The notes under the pieces are model-generated. The model worked only from the letters and a program-made list of their open reading frames with translations, was not told where the DNA came from and did no database searches. This document shows positions 10,637-21,171 of a DNA stretch of 64,000 nucleotides, one piece after another. A program made the translations under genes and the position numbers. Source of the DNA: Solwaraspora sp. WMMD791 (GTDB lineage Bacteria; Actinomycetota; Actinomycetes; Mycobacteriales; Micromonosporaceae); contig NZ_CP120737.1 in NCBI RefSeq assembly GCF_029581195.1, positions 124,001 to 188,000 of the forward strand, in the 5' to 3' direction. Position 1 is the first letter of the stretch, and every line of letters begins with the position of its first letter.

Positions 10637-11683
10637 TCAAGGTGCGGTGTCGTGGACCTCGCTGGTGTCGACGACCTGCGCGGTCGGCATCCGGGGGGTG
10701 TGCGGCGGACCGGCGTGGTCCGCGCTGGCGATGCCCAGCCGCAGGACCAGGTACGGGTAGCCGAGCTCGGCCAGGATTCCGCGCAGGGTCTGCCGGGTGG
10801 CGGTGACCTCGACCGCGCCGCTCAACGGCACCACCGACACGCCCAGCTCGGTCGCGGTCAGCCAGGCCGCCGACAGCGCCTCCCCGGCGGCCAGCCAGCC
10901 GGCGGGGGAGTCCTCGTCGCCGAAGAGCAGCGCGTAGACGGCGGCCCGGTCGTGGCCGGGGCCGACCGGCAGGGTGCCGACCCGGCCGAAGTCGCGTCCG
11001 GGGACGGTGGTCTGCGCCTGACTGGCCGGTAGGACCTGCTCCGGCAGCCCGGTGCCGGCCGGGGTGGCCAGCCCGGTCCAGTAGTCGAGCTCGCCACGGA
11101 TCTGCGGATCCTCGGACTCCAGCTCTTCGGCACGGCTGGCCGCCGCGGCCAACTGCAGCACCTGGTCGGAGGAGAGGATCTGCATCCGTACGGCGGTGCC
11201 GGCGGCGGCGGTGATCGCGGTGACCGACGCCACCGGCAGCGGCTCGTCGCTGACCGGCCGCCGGTCGGTGTGCCGGGTCTGCATCGCCTGGACCATCCGC
11301 ATCACGTCGGGCTGCACCGCGATGCGCTGGGTCGGCCGCAGCACCGCCAGCAGGTCCTGGTCGTCGCCGGCGGGCAACCGGTCCACCTGTGCGGTCCATC
11401 CCTGGGCGGCCACTGCGATGCGGGCGTGGTGCAGCGCCGCACCGCAGCTGAGCACCAGCAGCCGGCCCTCCGGGTCGGTCGCCGACAGTTGACGGCTGCG
11501 GTCGGCGTACAGCTCGAGCCGGTCCGGCCGGACCCGCCAGCGCCACGGCTGGGTGTTGTGCACCGACGGCGCGTAACCCGCAGCGGCGGCGGCCTGCGCC
11601 AGTACGGCGGCGATCGGCCGGTCGGCCCCAGCCTCACCGGCCTCCGTGGTGGTCGGGATTCCGGCGCTGGTCGCCTCGTCCAT
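10637..11683 (-). CDS. Acg-type putative nitroreductase
   Basis: A 348-residue member of the Acg/Rv3131 family: YAPSVHNTQPWRWRVRPDRL near residue 40, LSCGAALHHARIAV, TTVPGRDFGRVGTLP and GEALSAAWL. It has the two-lobed nitroreductase fold expected to bind FMN, but a true substrate is unknown. AAAGGG lies 9 nt before the ATG. It sits between the P-type ATPase gene (16 bp upstream) and a USP gene (11 bp downstream), reproducing the nitroreductase-USP pairing seen at 5350-7199. It is clearly diverged from its two neighbours, so the three copies are old duplicates rather than recent ones. Confidence 0.85.
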   Translation of the reverse strand: MDEATSAGIPTTTEAGEAGADRPIAAVLAQAAAAAGYAPSVHNTQPWRWRVRPDRLELYADRSRQLSATDPEGRLLVLSCGAALHHARIAVAAQGWTAQVDRLPAGDDQDLLAVLRPTQRIAVQPDVMRMVQAMQTRHTDRRPVSDEPLPVASVTAITAAAGTAVRMQILSSDQVLQLAAAASRAEELESEDPQIRGELDYWTGLATPAGTGLPEQVLPASQAQTTVPGRDFGRVGTLPVGPGHDRAAVYALLFGDEDSPAGWLAAGEALSAAWLTATELGVSVVPLSGAVEVTATRQTLRGILAELGYPYLVLRLGIASADHAGPPHTPRMPTAQVVDTSEVHDTAP

Positions 11684-11699
11684 CTGCTGCCCTTTCTGG

Positions 11700-14351
11700 T
11701 CAGGTCTGCTCCACGGCCGGTCGGTCGGCGGCCGGGTGCGGGGAATCCGGACCCGAACTACCTCCGTTCCCGCTCCGGGACAGATGTAACACCAGCGCGG
11801 GCAGCGCCGCGAGTGCGGTGCAGCCGGCCAGCTCGACCAGGGTGAGCGACTCGGTGCCCAGCAGCGCCTGCAGCGGGCCGAGATACACCCCGGCGAGTTG
11901 CAGCACCGCAGCGGCGGCAACCGCGACCGGCAGGGCGGGATTGGCCCGGCGTCCGCCCGGACCGGTGGCGGACCGGCGGGCCCGCACGGCGAGGGCGACA
12001 CCGAGCTGCGCCAGGCCGAGGGTGACGAAGATCATCGTCTGCCAGGGGCGGCCCGAGTGGTAGGCGACGACCCCGACGGCCAGGGTGACGGCGGTGATCG
12101 CCGCCCCGATCGCGGCGATCCCGGCGAGCAGCCCGGCACCGAGCACCGACTCGGTGGGCGGACGCGGCGGCCGGCGCAGCACGTCCGGCTCGGCCGGTTC
12201 GGCGCCCAACGCCACGCCGGGAACTCCGTGGGTGAGCAGATTGATCCAGAGGATCTGCGCCGGCAGCAGCGGCAGCGCCAGCCCGAACAGCGGCCCGAGC
12301 AGCATCACCGCCAGTTCGGCCGCACCGCCGGCCAGGGCGTAGCGCAGGAACCGGCGGATGTTGTCGTAGATGCGCCGTCCCTCGCCGACCGCGGTCGCCA
12401 CCGTGGCGAGGTTGTCGTCGACCAGTACCAGGTCGGCGGCCTGCCGGGCGACGTCGGTGCCGGTGCCCATCGCCACGCCGATGTCGGCGCGCCGCAGCGC
12501 CGGCCCGTCGTTGACGCCGTCGCCGGTCATCGCCACCACGTGCCCCTGGGCCTGCAGCGCGGCGACGACGGTCAGTTTCTGCTCCGGCTGGATGCGGGCG
12601 AACACCCGGGCGTCGGCCGGGCCGTCCGGGTCGGTGGCGACCGGGTCACCCGGCGAGTGGATACCCAGCTGGCCGCCGATGGCGGCGGCGGTTCCCGGAT
12701 GGTCGCCGGTGACCAGCAGCAGCCGTACCCCGGCGGCGGCGAAGGTCCGCGCCACGGCCGGGGCGTCCGCCCGGATCGGGTCTCCGACGCCGAGCAGCCC
12801 CAACGGCCGCAGCCCGGCGGGGTGGGCCGGGTCCGGCGGGGTCGCCGCGACGGCGGCGGCGACCGCCAACGTCCGCAGCCCCTGTTCGGCGAGGGCATGC
12901 GCGTGCCCCAGCAGCCCGCCGAGGGCGTCCGGGTCGGCGGTGGTGACCTCGGGGGTCAGCACCGTCTCCGGGGCACCCTTGCAGACGGTCAGGTACCGCC
13001 CGTCGCAGGTGCGGTGCACCGTGGTCATCCGCCGATGTGCCTGGTCGAACGGGTGCTCGGCGACGCGTGGCCAGGCCCGGCGTACGTCGTCGGCGGTCAG
13101 TCCGGCCCGGCCGGCGAAGGCGACCAGCGCCGCCTCCAGCGGATCCCCGACCGCCCGCCAGTCGGGGGTGTCGTCGTCGGGTGCCCGCAGCTCCGCGTCG
13201 TTGCACAGCAGCACGGCGCGGGCCAGCTGCCGTAGGTCGTCCGGCGCGACGCCGACCGGTTCGGCGGTGTCGGCATCGGTGCCGGCATCGGTGCCGACAC
13301 CGTCGTGGTGGCGGCTGATCCGACCGTACGGCTGGTAGCCGACCCCGGTGACCGCGTACCCGCCGACCGGGGTGACCACCTGCTGCACCGCCATCCGGCC
13401 CTCCGTGACGGTGCCGGTCTTGTCGGCGGCGACGACCGTCACCGACCCGAGGGTCTCGACGGCGTGCAGCCGGCGCGGCACCGCGCGGACCTTGGTCATC
13501 CGGTGCGCGCCGAGCGCCAGGGCCAGGGTCAGCACGGCCGGCAGCGACTCGGGCACCGCCGCGACGACCAGGCTGACGGCGGTGACCGCCAAATCGGCGA
13601 CGGGCTGACCGCCACCGAGTCCGATCAGGAACACCAGACCGGACAGGAGAATGGCGGTCGCCCCGAGCACCCGGCCCAGCCGGGTCAGCCGCAGCTGCAG
13701 CGGGGTCGGCCCGGGCCGGGTGTCGCGCATCAGAGCCGCCATCCGGCCGAGGGCACTCTCCGCGCCGGTGCGGGTCACCACCCCGGTGGCCCGCCCGGCC
13801 ACCACGACGGTGCCGGCGTGGGCCGGCTCTGCGTCGCCCAGGCGGACCGGCACCGACTCGCCGGTCAGCATGGACTCGTCGCACTGCAACCGGTAGGCGT
13901 CGGTCAGGGTCAGATCGGCCGGGACGATGTCGCCGGCGGTGATCCGCACCAGGTCCCCGGGGACCAGTTCCGCCGCCGGCACCACCTGGTCGACGCCGTC
14001 GCGGCGGACCCGGGCCACCGGTGCCGCCAGCCGGTCCAGGGCGGCGATCGCCCGGTCCGCCCGTACCTCCTGCACCACGCCGATGGCGGTGTTCACCACC
14101 ACCACGAGCAGGATCACGGCGGTGTCGGGGTAGTCCGCCAGCGCGGTGGTCACCACCCCGGCGGCGAGCAGGAGCGCGACCAGCGGATCGGTCAGCTGAC
14201 GGGCCACCCGGCGGGCCAGCCCGACGCGGGCCGGACCGCCGACGACCACGTTCGGCCCGTACGCGGCACTCCGGCGGGCGACCTCGGCGGCGTCGAGCCC
14301 GGCGGGGTCGACGTCACCGGGGTCGACGGCCGGACGGGTGTCAACCGACAC
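11700..14351 (-). CDS. P-type cation ATPase (CtpF-like, P2 type)
   Basis: An 883-residue inner-membrane pump. The cation-ATPase N-domain (about 15-60), the TGES actuator loop (MLTGESVPV), the aspartyl-phosphate motif [11 protein letters not shown], a KGAPE nucleotide-binding motif and [21 protein letters not shown] are all present, with about ten hydrophobic segments including a C-terminal group of six. This is the SERCA/PMCA-like P2 architecture for Ca2+, Mn2+ or Na+/K+; the CtpF homolog of mycobacteria is DosR-regulated. The start overlaps the end of the upstream nitroreductase gene by 11 bp. Metal specificity cannot be read from the sequence with certainty. Confidence 0.9.
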   Translation of the reverse strand: MSVDTRPAVDPGDVDPAGLDAAEVARRSAAYGPNVVVGGPARVGLARRVARQLTDPLVALLLAAGVVTTALADYPDTAVILLVVVVNTAIGVVQEVRADRAIAALDRLAAPVARVRRDGVDQVVPAAELVPGDLVRITAGDIVPADLTLTDAYRLQCDESMLTGESVPVRLGDAEPAHAGTVVVAGRATGVVTRTGAESALGRMAALMRDTRPGPTPLQLRLTRLGRVLGATAILLSGLVFLIGLGGGQPVADLAVTAVSLVVAAVPESLPAVLTLALALGAHRMTKVRAVPRRLHAVETLGSVTVVAADKTGTVTEGRMAVQQVVTPVGGYAVTGVGYQPYGRISRHHDGVGTDAGTDADTAEPVGVAPDDLRQLARAVLLCNDAELRAPDDDTPDWRAVGDPLEAALVAFAGRAGLTADDVRRAWPRVAEHPFDQAHRRMTTVHRTCDGRYLTVCKGAPETVLTPEVTTADPDALGGLLGHAHALAEQGLRTLAVAAAVAATPPDPAHPAGLRPLGLLGVGDPIRADAPAVARTFAAAGVRLLLVTGDHPGTAAAIGGQLGIHSPGDPVATDPDGPADARVFARIQPEQKLTVVAALQAQGHVVAMTGDGVNDGPALRRADIGVAMGTGTDVARQAADLVLVDDNLATVATAVGEGRRIYDNIRRFLRYALAGGAAELAVMLLGPLFGLALPLLPAQILWINLLTHGVPGVALGAEPAEPDVLRRPPRPPTESVLGAGLLAGIAAIGAAITAVTLAVGVVAYHSGRPWQTMIFVTLGLAQLGVALAVRARRSATGPGGRRANPALPVAVAAAAVLQLAGVYLGPLQALLGTESLTLVELAGCTALAALPALVLHLSRSGNGGSSGPDSPHPAADRPAVEQT

Positions 14352-15363
14352 TGGTCGCCCCCGCGACGCCGACCGGCCAGCTCGATGCGGAGTCGAGCAG
14401 CTCGGCCAGCGGTCGGCGCGGCACCGGCGGGCTCAACGGGCCGTAGCCGATGCGGATGATCGCCTGCGCGCGCCGCCCGTCGGCGCCGCCATCGAGCAGG
14501 TCCCGCAGCTCGGGGTACTCCAGTGGCTGGGTCATCAGGGTCGTCGACAGTCCGCGTACCGTCGCGGTCAGCAGCACCCGCTGCAGCGCCTGCCCGGCCC
14601 GCAACCAGTCACGGGGGCCGTCGGCGGTGGTGTACAGCACGGCCAGCACCGGGGAGTCCTCGAAGGCGGCGACCCGCCGGCGCCGGGCCGGCCAGACCAG
14701 GCCGAAGTCGCGCACCGGCACGGTGCGGGGGACCGGCCACGGTCCGAATGCCTGCGGCGGTACGCCGTCGAGCCGACCTGGCCGCTCCCGGGTCCACCGC
14801 TCCAGCTCCACCCAGTACGCCGGATCGGCGCGTCGCCGGTCCTCGGCGGTGCCGATCAGAGCCACCACCGAAGGGCCGGCCAGCGGGTCGACCACGGCCA
14901 ACCGGCCGTGCTCGGTGCGGGCGGCGGCGACGAGCTCGTCGAGCACCTCGGGCGGCACCGGCAGGTCGGTGAAGGGCCGCCGGTTGGTGCGCCGGTGGGC
15001 GACGGCGCGGGCCAGCAGCCGGACCGTCTCGTCGGCATCGACCGGCGCGCCGACGGCGATCCGGGCCAGCAGGTCCGGCTGTCCCGGTTCGGGCAGCAGC
15101 CGCAGCACCGGGGTCCGCCCGTGGGCGAGCATCGCCACCCGCAGGTTGAACACGGCGGCACCGACGCTGATCGTCAGCTCCCGCCCGTCCGGGTCGATCA
15201 GGTCGACCTGGCGTTGCCGGTCGGCCAGGACGTCGACGCCGTCGGGGTGCGGCCGGAACCGCCACGGCTGGCTGTTGTGCACCGACGGCGCGGCGCCGGC
15301 CGCTTCCAGACAGGCCGCCATCAGCGGGCCCGGTCGGCCGTTCCAGCCCCATCCGGTGTTCAT
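14341..15363 (-). CDS. Acg-type putative nitroreductase, first gene of a long stress operon
   Basis: A 340-residue Acg-family protein with APSVHNSQPWRFRPHPD near residue 25, VGAAVFNLRVAM, VPVRDFGLVWPA and GQALQRVLLTATVRGLSTT. It resembles the copy at 6222 more than the copy at 10637 in these blocks. ATG 15363 is chosen because AAAGGGTGG lies about 10 nt upstream and the family signature follows. It heads an operon of nitroreductase, ATPase, nitroreductase, USP and devS-like kinase, with a DosR-like box about 120 bp upstream. The biochemical activity of the family is still uncertain. Confidence 0.85.
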   Translation of the reverse strand: MNTGWGWNGRPGPLMAACLEAAGAAPSVHNSQPWRFRPHPDGVDVLADRQRQVDLIDPDGRELTISVGAAVFNLRVAMLAHGRTPVLRLLPEPGQPDLLARIAVGAPVDADETVRLLARAVAHRRTNRRPFTDLPVPPEVLDELVAAARTEHGRLAVVDPLAGPSVVALIGTAEDRRRADPAYWVELERWTRERPGRLDGVPPQAFGPWPVPRTVPVRDFGLVWPARRRRVAAFEDSPVLAVLYTTADGPRDWLRAGQALQRVLLTATVRGLSTTLMTQPLEYPELRDLLDGGADGRRAQAIIRIGYGPLSPPVPRRPLAELLDSASSWPVGVAGATSVG

Positions 15364-15481
15364 CGCCACCCACCACCCTTTCTGCGCGAACCGCCTCACC
15401 CGCCTTTACTGTCGTCCAGATCGCCGCGGCCGGGCAGGGGCGTTGCGCCGCAAGCCGGCAGGCACTGCGTCCCGCCCGGGC

Positions 15482-15495
15482 GGGACCTCCGACCC
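15482..15495. promoter_or_regulatory. DosR/DevR-like binding box between nitroreductase operon and cNMP-domain gene
   Basis: GGGACCTCCGACCC, identical to the 7288 box except for one base in the spacer. It lies in the divergent gap between the long stress operon (minus strand) and the cyclic-nucleotide-domain gene (plus strand), repeating the layout seen at devR. Confidence 0.62.
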
Positions 15496-15579
15496 TGTCG
15501 CCGACGGTGTGTCGTCGGCTGCCATGGAGGTCCGTGGTAGCTGCCACGGGGGTGCCTGCGAGGCGGAGGTTGGAGCCCG

Positions 15580-16068
15580 ATGATCCGGACCATCGATCTG
15601 CTCGACGACCATCCGTTCCTGGCCGGGCTGCCCCGGCCCTGGCTGGAACGGCTGTCTTACCAGGCCCGCCCGGGGGTGCGTCACCCCGGTCAGCGGATCT
15701 TCCAGCAGGGCCGGGCGGCGGACCGGTTCTGGTTGCTGCGCTCCGGTGAGGTCACGCTGGATTTCCCGGTGCCGGGCCGGGGCGACATCGCCATCGAGAC
15801 GATCACGGCCGGCAGCGTGCTGGGCTGGTCCTGGCTGTTCGCGCCGTACCGGTGGGAGTTCGGCGCGGTCGCGGTGGCGCGGACGTTGACCATCGAGTTC
15901 GACGCGGCCGGTACCCGCCGGCTGATCGCCGAGGACGACGCGCTCGGTCGGGAGCTGACCACTCGGTTCATGCGAGTGGTGGTCGACCGGTTGCACGCGG
16001 CCCGGACCCGGTTGATCGAGCTGTACCAGCCGGCACCGCCGTCGGTCGGTGAAGTGACCGGTGGGTAA
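15580..16068 (+). CDS. Stand-alone cyclic-nucleotide-binding-domain protein (Crp/Fnr-like, no HTH)
   Basis: A 162-residue protein that is nearly all one cNMP-binding beta-barrel (about 10-125): HPFLAGLPRPWLERL, PGQRIFQQGRAADRFWLLRSGEV, then ITAGSVLGWSWLFAPYRWEF. The usual Crp phosphate cassette (RxxS/T) is replaced by PYRWEF, so classical cAMP binding is doubtful. After a short helix (RVVVDRLHAARTRLIEL) it ends, with no DNA-binding domain, so it is not a classical Crp. It has a GGAGG ribosome site and a DosR-like box about 85 bp upstream. A ligand-sensing partner of another protein is the likely role; the partner is unknown. Confidence 0.8.
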   Translation: MIRTIDLLDDHPFLAGLPRPWLERLSYQARPGVRHPGQRIFQQGRAADRFWLLRSGEVTLDFPVPGRGDIAIETITAGSVLGWSWLFAPYRWEFGAVAVARTLTIEFDAAGTRRLIAEDDALGRELTTRFMRVVVDRLHAARTRLIELYQPAPPSVGEVTGG

Positions 16069-16265
16069 TCGGACCCGGTGTGCGAACGCTCCCGGCACCC
16101 CCCTCGTTGGAAGCGTGTCTGCCAAGCCGGAGCTCAGGGCGCGGTTCAGCATGATGCATTGTCTCGACAGGCATCGATTCAGCTGATGGGGTGACGGCCG
16201 GGCTCCCGGACCTCCCCGCTGCGCGCCGTGCCTCGGCTGGCCGCCACGTCGTCGAGGGGAGACAG

Positions 16266-17591
16266 ATGAGCAACGAGTACGCCACCCGGCACCTGCCCGT
16301 GGTCGTGATCGGCGCCGGCCCGGTAGGTCTGGCCGCCGCCGCCCATCTCGCCGGGCACCGGGTCCCGTCGGTGGTGCTGGAAGCGGGCGACACCGCCGGT
16401 GCCGCGATCCGCAACTGGCAGCACGTACGGCTGTTCAGCCGTTGGCGGGACAACATCGACCCGGTTGCCGGCCGGCTGCTCGACACCGCCGGCTGGCCGG
16501 CGCCCGATCCGCTGCGGTACCCGACCGGGGCCGAGCTGATCGACGACTACCTGCTGCCACTGGCCGACCTGCCTGTCCTGGCCGACCGGATCCGCTACGG
16601 CGCCCGGGTGACCGGCATCGCCCGGCTGGGGATCGACCGGCTGGCGGGCGCCGACCGGCTGCCCGGCACCGACCGGGCCGACACCCCGTTCGTCGTGCGC
16701 CTCGACGACGGAACCGAACAGCTCGCCCGGGCCGTGATCGACGCCTCTGGGACCTGGCACACCCCGAACCACCTCGGCGGCGAGGGCCTGCCCGCCCTCG
16801 GCGAGTCGGCCGCCGCCGCGTACCTGGACTTCGCCCTGCCCGACGTGCTCGGCACCGACCGGCCGGCGCACGCGGGTCGACACACGGTCGTGGTCGGAGC
16901 CGGCCACTCCGCCGCCAACACCCTGCTCGACCTGATCGACCTCGCCGGTGCCGCGCCCGGCACCCGGATCACCTGGGCGGTCCGGCGGGTCGACGCCGAC
17001 CCGGTGTTCGCCGCCGACGACGCCGACGCTTTGCCGGCCCGGGGCGCGATCGGTACCGGGCTGCGCCGACTCGTCGACACCGGGCGGGTCACCCTGGCCG
17101 CCGGCTTCGTCACCCACCGGGTGGAGCGGTGCACGGCGGCCGGACCGGTCCGGCTGGTCAGCCGCGACGGCCGGTCGATCGTCGCCGACCGGGTGGTGGT
17201 CGCCACCGGGTTCCGCGCCGACCACCGCCTCGCCGCCGAGCTGCGTCTGGACCTCGACCCGGTGCTCGGCACCAGTCGGGGGCTGGCCGCCCTGCTCGAC
17301 CCCGACCGCCCCCGGGGCGGGCCGGCACCGGCGCACGGGGTGGCCGAACTGCGCCATCCCGAGCGCGGCTACTTCGTCGTCGGCGTCAAGAGCTACGGCC
17401 GGTCGACGGGGTTCCTGATGGCCACCGGATACCGCCAGGTGCGACAGGTCACCGCCGCGCTGGCCAGCGGACCCGCTGGCGACCGTCGCGGCACCAGCCA
17501 TCCGTTGCGCTGGCCGCCGGTGTGGCCGCGCCGTACGGCGGCCACCACCGGTCGCGCCGGCCGGTCCGTAGCCGACCTCAGTAGACGGTGA
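16266..17591 (+). CDS. FAD/NAD(P)-binding oxidoreductase (flavin monooxygenase-like)
   Basis: A 441-residue flavoprotein. The FAD Rossmann motif is VVVIGAGPVGLAAAAHL near the N-terminus; NWQHVRLFSRWRDNIDP follows; a second dinucleotide motif VVVGAGHSAANTLLDL lies near residue 205; and VVATGFRADH marks the third conserved region of flavin-containing monooxygenase/Trk-like oxidoreductases. ATG 16266 has GAGGGGA just upstream. It converges with the pfl genes, its stop being 4 bp from the activase stop. Substrate unknown; its position suggests a redox task within the stress island. Confidence 0.78.
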   Translation: MSNEYATRHLPVVVIGAGPVGLAAAAHLAGHRVPSVVLEAGDTAGAAIRNWQHVRLFSRWRDNIDPVAGRLLDTAGWPAPDPLRYPTGAELIDDYLLPLADLPVLADRIRYGARVTGIARLGIDRLAGADRLPGTDRADTPFVVRLDDGTEQLARAVIDASGTWHTPNHLGGEGLPALGESAAAAYLDFALPDVLGTDRPAHAGRHTVVVGAGHSAANTLLDLIDLAGAAPGTRITWAVRRVDADPVFAADDADALPARGAIGTGLRRLVDTGRVTLAAGFVTHRVERCTAAGPVRLVSRDGRSIVADRVVVATGFRADHRLAAELRLDLDPVLGTSRGLAALLDPDRPRGGPAPAHGVAELRHPERGYFVVGVKSYGRSTGFLMATGYRQVRQVTAALASGPAGDRRGTSHPLRWPPVWPRRTAATTGRAGRSVADLSRR

Positions 17592-17595
17592 TACC

Positions 17596-18330
17596 TCAGT
17601 AGACGGTGAGGCCACGGTCGCGGAACTGTCGCCGTACCCGCTGCAGGAGCGCGTCGTCCGGCGGCGGGGTGTCGGCCAGCGGAAAGTCCAGGCCGAGCTC
17701 GGTGTACTTGTGGGCTCCGAGCCGGTGGAACGGCAGCACCTCGACCCGCTGGACGCTTGCCAGGCTGGCCGCCACCTCGGCCACTCCGGCCACGTTCTCC
17801 TCCGCGTCGGTCAACCCGGGCACCAGCACGAACCGGATCCAGATCGGGGTGCCCCGGTCGGCGAGCCGGCGGGCGAACCGCAGCGTCGGGTCCACCCGGC
17901 CGGTCCGGGTCACCCGCCGATAGGTCTGCGGGTCGGACGACTTGATGTCCAGCAGCACCAGGTCGGTGACGTCGAGCAGCGCGTCGTCGGCCCGGGCCCC
18001 GAGGAACCCGGAAGTGTCCAGAGCGGTGTGCAGCCCGGCGTCGTGACACCGGCGCAGCACCGCGCGGACGAAGTCCGGCTGCATCAGCGGCTCACCGCCG
18101 CTGAGCGTCACCCCGCCGCCAGCGACCGAGATGAATCGCTGGTAGCGCAGGACCTGCGTGACCAGCGCGTCGTCGGTGGTCGGGGTGCCGCTGCGGCGAA
18201 ACCAGGTGTCCGGGCTGTGGCAGAACTGGCAGCGCAGTGGACAGCCGGCGAGGAAGGCGACGAACCGGGTACCGGGGCCGTCCACCCCGATCGACACGTC
18301 GTAGGAGTGGACCGCCCCGGTGGTGGTCAT
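17596..18330 (-). CDS. pflA: Pyruvate formate-lyase activating enzyme (radical SAM)
   Basis: A 244-residue radical-SAM protein. The 4Fe-4S ligands are in AGCPLRCQFCHSPDTW (CX3CX2C), followed by a glycine-rich SAM motif GGGVTLSGGEPLMQ and VLLDIKSSDPQTYRRVT. It makes the glycyl radical on PFL from SAM using electrons from flavodoxin or ferredoxin. It starts 1 bp after the PFL stop, so it is cotranscribed and probably coupled. It lacks the extra ferredoxin domain found in activases of other glycyl radical enzymes, supporting PFL as the substrate. Confidence 0.95.
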   Translation of the reverse strand: MTTTGAVHSYDVSIGVDGPGTRFVAFLAGCPLRCQFCHSPDTWFRRSGTPTTDDALVTQVLRYQRFISVAGGGVTLSGGEPLMQPDFVRAVLRRCHDAGLHTALDTSGFLGARADDALLDVTDLVLLDIKSSDPQTYRRVTRTGRVDPTLRFARRLADRGTPIWIRFVLVPGLTDAEENVAGVAEVAASLASVQRVEVLPFHRLGAHKYTELGLDFPLADTPPPDDALLQRVRRQFRDRGLTVY

Positions 18331-18331
18331 G

Positions 18332-20611
18332 TCACAGCTCGCCGTGGAAGGTCCGGGAGATGACGTCGCGCTGCTGCTCGGTGGTGAGCCGGACGAAGTT
18401 CACCGCGTACCCGGAGACCCGGATGGTCAGCTGTGGATACCGTTGCGGATGCGCCATCGCGTCCTCCAGGGTCGCCCGGTCGAGCACGTTGACGTTGAGG
18501 TGGAAGCCGCCGCCGTCGGTGTAGCCGTCCAGCACGCCGACCAGGTTCGCCACCCGCTCCGCCGGGGTGCGGCCCAACCCGGCCGGGGTCACTGTGGTCG
18601 TCAACGAGATGCCGTCGCGGGCGCAGTCGTAGGGCAGCTTCGCCACCGACATCGCCGCCGCCACCAGTCCGTGCCGGTCCCGGCCGTTCATCGGGTTGGC
18701 TCCCGGGGCGAACGGTTCCCCGGCCCGGCGCCCGTCCGGGGTGTGCCCGGTGTGCTTGCCGTAGACCACGTTCGAGGTGATGGTCAGCACCGACAGGCTG
18801 TGTTCGGCGTCGCGGTACGCGCGCTGCCGGCGCAGCTTCGCCATGAACGTCTCGACCAGCCAGACCGCGATCTCGTCGACCCGGTCGTCGTTGTTGCCGA
18901 AGCACGGGAACTCGCCGTCGACGACGTAGTCCACTGCCAGCCCGGTCGGGTCGCGCAGCACCTTGACCCGGGCGTGACGGATCGCCGACAGGCTGTCGGC
19001 GGCGACCGACAGTCCGGCGATCCCGCAGGCCAGGAAGCGGTGCACCGGGTAGTCGTGCAGCGCCATCTCCAACCGCTCGTACGCGTACTTGTCGTGCATG
19101 TGGTGGATGACGTTGAGCGCGGTGACGTAGGTCGCGGCCAGCCAGTCCAGTGTCCGGTCGAACGCCGCGACGACCTCGTCGTAGTCGAGGTACTCGCCGC
19201 CGACCGGCGGGGTCTTCGGCGCGACCTGCTCGCCGGTGACCTCGTCGCGACCGCCGTTGATGGCGTACAGCAGGGCCTTGGCCAGGTTGGCGCGGGCGCC
19301 GAAGAACTGCATGTCCCGCCCGACCCGCATCGCCGACACGCAGCAGGCGATCGCGGTGTCGTCGTCGTACCAGGAGCGCAGCGTGTCGTCGTTCTCGTAC
19401 TGGATGGCGCTGGTGTCCAGCGACACCTGGGCGCAGAACTGTTTGAACCCGTCGGGCAGCGACGGCGACCAGAGCACGGTCAGGTTCGGTTCCGGGGCCG
19501 GCCCGAGGTTGTACAGGGTCTGCAGGTAACGGAACGTGGTGCGGGTGACCAGGGTGCGTCCGTCGGCGCCGGTGCCGCCCAGCGACTCGGTCACCCAGGT
19601 AGGGTCACCGGAGAAGAGCTGGTCGTACTCCGGGGTGCGCAGGAACCGGATGATCCGCAGCTTGATCACGAAGTCGTCGATCAGCTCCTGGGCGCCCAGC
19701 TCGGTCAGTTGGCCGGAGTCGATGTCGCGCTGCAGGTAGACGTCGAGGAAGGTGGCGGTCCGGCCGAGCGACATCGCCGCCCCGTTCTGCTCCTTGCAGG
19801 CGGCCAGGTACGCGAAGTACAGCCACTGGACGGCCTCCCGGGCATCGGCGGCGGGCCGGGCGACGTCGTAGCCGTAGGCGGCGGCCATCTCGGCCAGTTC
19901 GCCCAACGCCCGGATCTGCTCGGCCAGCTCCTCCCGGTCGCGGATCACCTCGTCGGTCGAGGGCACCAGGTCCAGCGCGGCGCGGTGGGCGCGGCGTTCG
20001 GCGACGAGCCGGTCCACTCCGTACAGCGCGACCCGCCGGTAGTCCCCGATGATCCGACCGCGCCCGTAGGCGTCGGGCAGCCCGGTGATGATGTGCGACC
20101 GGCGGGCCTGCAGCACGTCGGCGGGGTAGGCGTCGAAGACGGCGTCGTTGTGGGTCTTGCGGTACGCGGTGAAGACCCGGTGCACCTGCGGGTCGGCGTC
20201 GTAGCCGTACGCGGCCAGGGCGTTCTCTACCATCCGCAGACCGCCGTGCGGCATGATCGCCCGACGCAGCGGTGCGTCGGTCTGCAACCCGACGATCAGT
20301 TCCCGCTCCTTGTCGATGTAGCCGGGGGCGTGCGCGGTGATGGTGGACGGGGTCGCGGCGTCGACGTCGTAGATGCCCCGGTCGCGTTCCTCGACGAACA
20401 TCTGGCTCAGCCGGTCCCAGATCGCCCGGGTCCGGTCGGTCGGGCCGGCGAGGAAGCCGGCGTCACCGGTGTACGGGGTGTAGTTGGCCTGGACGAAGGC
20501 GGCCACGTCGACCGTGTCCCGCCAGCGGTGGCCCGCGAAGCCGCGCCACGGGTCGCGGGCTCGCGGGTCGTGGATCTGTTCGGTGCCGTCGCGGAGCTGT
20601 TCGGCGAACAT
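18332..20611 (-). CDS. pflB: Pyruvate formate-lyase (glycyl radical enzyme)
   Basis: A 759-residue enzyme converting pyruvate and CoA to acetyl-CoA and formate. The catalytic cysteine pair is Cys423-Cys424 in [14 protein letters not shown]; the glycyl radical is Gly734 in [12 protein letters not shown], the same residue number as in E. coli PFL. Length matches the family. It is the fourth gene of a minus-strand operon (three USP genes, pflB, pflA) whose promoter has the best DosR-like box of the window. PFL is destroyed by oxygen once activated, so it is meaningful only in anoxia, unusual for an aerobic mycelial actinomycete and consistent with hypoxic fermentation. Confidence 0.96.
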   Translation of the reverse strand: MFAEQLRDGTEQIHDPRARDPWRGFAGHRWRDTVDVAAFVQANYTPYTGDAGFLAGPTDRTRAIWDRLSQMFVEERDRGIYDVDAATPSTITAHAPGYIDKERELIVGLQTDAPLRRAIMPHGGLRMVENALAAYGYDADPQVHRVFTAYRKTHNDAVFDAYPADVLQARRSHIITGLPDAYGRGRIIGDYRRVALYGVDRLVAERRAHRAALDLVPSTDEVIRDREELAEQIRALGELAEMAAAYGYDVARPAADAREAVQWLYFAYLAACKEQNGAAMSLGRTATFLDVYLQRDIDSGQLTELGAQELIDDFVIKLRIIRFLRTPEYDQLFSGDPTWVTESLGGTGADGRTLVTRTTFRYLQTLYNLGPAPEPNLTVLWSPSLPDGFKQFCAQVSLDTSAIQYENDDTLRSWYDDDTAIACCVSAMRVGRDMQFFGARANLAKALLYAINGGRDEVTGEQVAPKTPPVGGEYLDYDEVVAAFDRTLDWLAATYVTALNVIHHMHDKYAYERLEMALHDYPVHRFLACGIAGLSVAADSLSAIRHARVKVLRDPTGLAVDYVVDGEFPCFGNNDDRVDEIAVWLVETFMAKLRRQRAYRDAEHSLSVLTITSNVVYGKHTGHTPDGRRAGEPFAPGANPMNGRDRHGLVAAAMSVAKLPYDCARDGISLTTTVTPAGLGRTPAERVANLVGVLDGYTDGGGFHLNVNVLDRATLEDAMAHPQRYPQLTIRVSGYAVNFVRLTTEQQRDVISRTFHGEL

Positions 20612-20637
20612 GTCAAGCCTCCATCATGGATGATCGC

Positions 20638-21159
20638 TCAGGCGGCCGCGCCCAGCGCGGTCGGTCGGGTCGGGGCGGTCGGTCGGGTCGGGAAGACCGG
20701 CCGGGCGGTGGTGGTCCGTGCCACGTCGGGGGTGCGGACCACCACGAGCTGTGCCGCGCTGCCCCGGACGGCGCGGGTGCCGTCGAGCCGACGGCGAAGG
20801 GCACCGGTCAACCGTCCCGGTGTGCCCGGGTTGCCGCCGACGACGAGCAGGTCGGCACCGGCGGCGGCATGTGCCAGGGCGGCGTCCGGTTCGGCGTAGA
20901 TGATCTCCCGGACCACCAGCGGTGCGGTGTCGAGTCCGGCCAGTGCCGTGGCGACCGCGTCGCGCTGCATCCGGTGCAACCGGACCTGACCGGCCGGCAG
21001 GGTGCCGTCGGCCCTGGCCACCGCCCGGTCCACGTCCGGCCACGCGGTGACCACCAGTACGGTCGCGCCGCACCGTCCGGCCCGGCGTACCGCCCAGGCC
21101 AGTGCGGCCCGGGCGGCCGGGGACCGGTCCAGCCCGACGGTGATCCGGCGCGGGTCCAT
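20638..21159 (-). CDS. Single-domain universal stress protein, degenerate nucleotide loop
   Basis: A 173-residue USP-fold protein: ITVGLDRSPAARAALAWAVRRAGR at the start and LLVVGGNPGTPGRLTGALRRRL near residue 100. The canonical G-x2-G-x9-G(S/T) ATP loop is altered, so nucleotide binding is doubtful. A Pro/Thr-rich tail with repeated RPTAPTRPTA follows. It lies between a two-domain USP gene (12 bp) and pflB (26 bp), so it is cotranscribed with fermentation genes. Confidence 0.8.
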   Translation of the reverse strand: MDPRRITVGLDRSPAARAALAWAVRRAGRCGATVLVVTAWPDVDRAVARADGTLPAGQVRLHRMQRDAVATALAGLDTAPLVVREIIYAEPDAALAHAAAGADLLVVGGNPGTPGRLTGALRRRLDGTRAVRGSAAQLVVVRTPDVARTTTARPVFPTRPTAPTRPTALGAAA

Positions 21160-21171
21160 GGCGGCGCCGCC

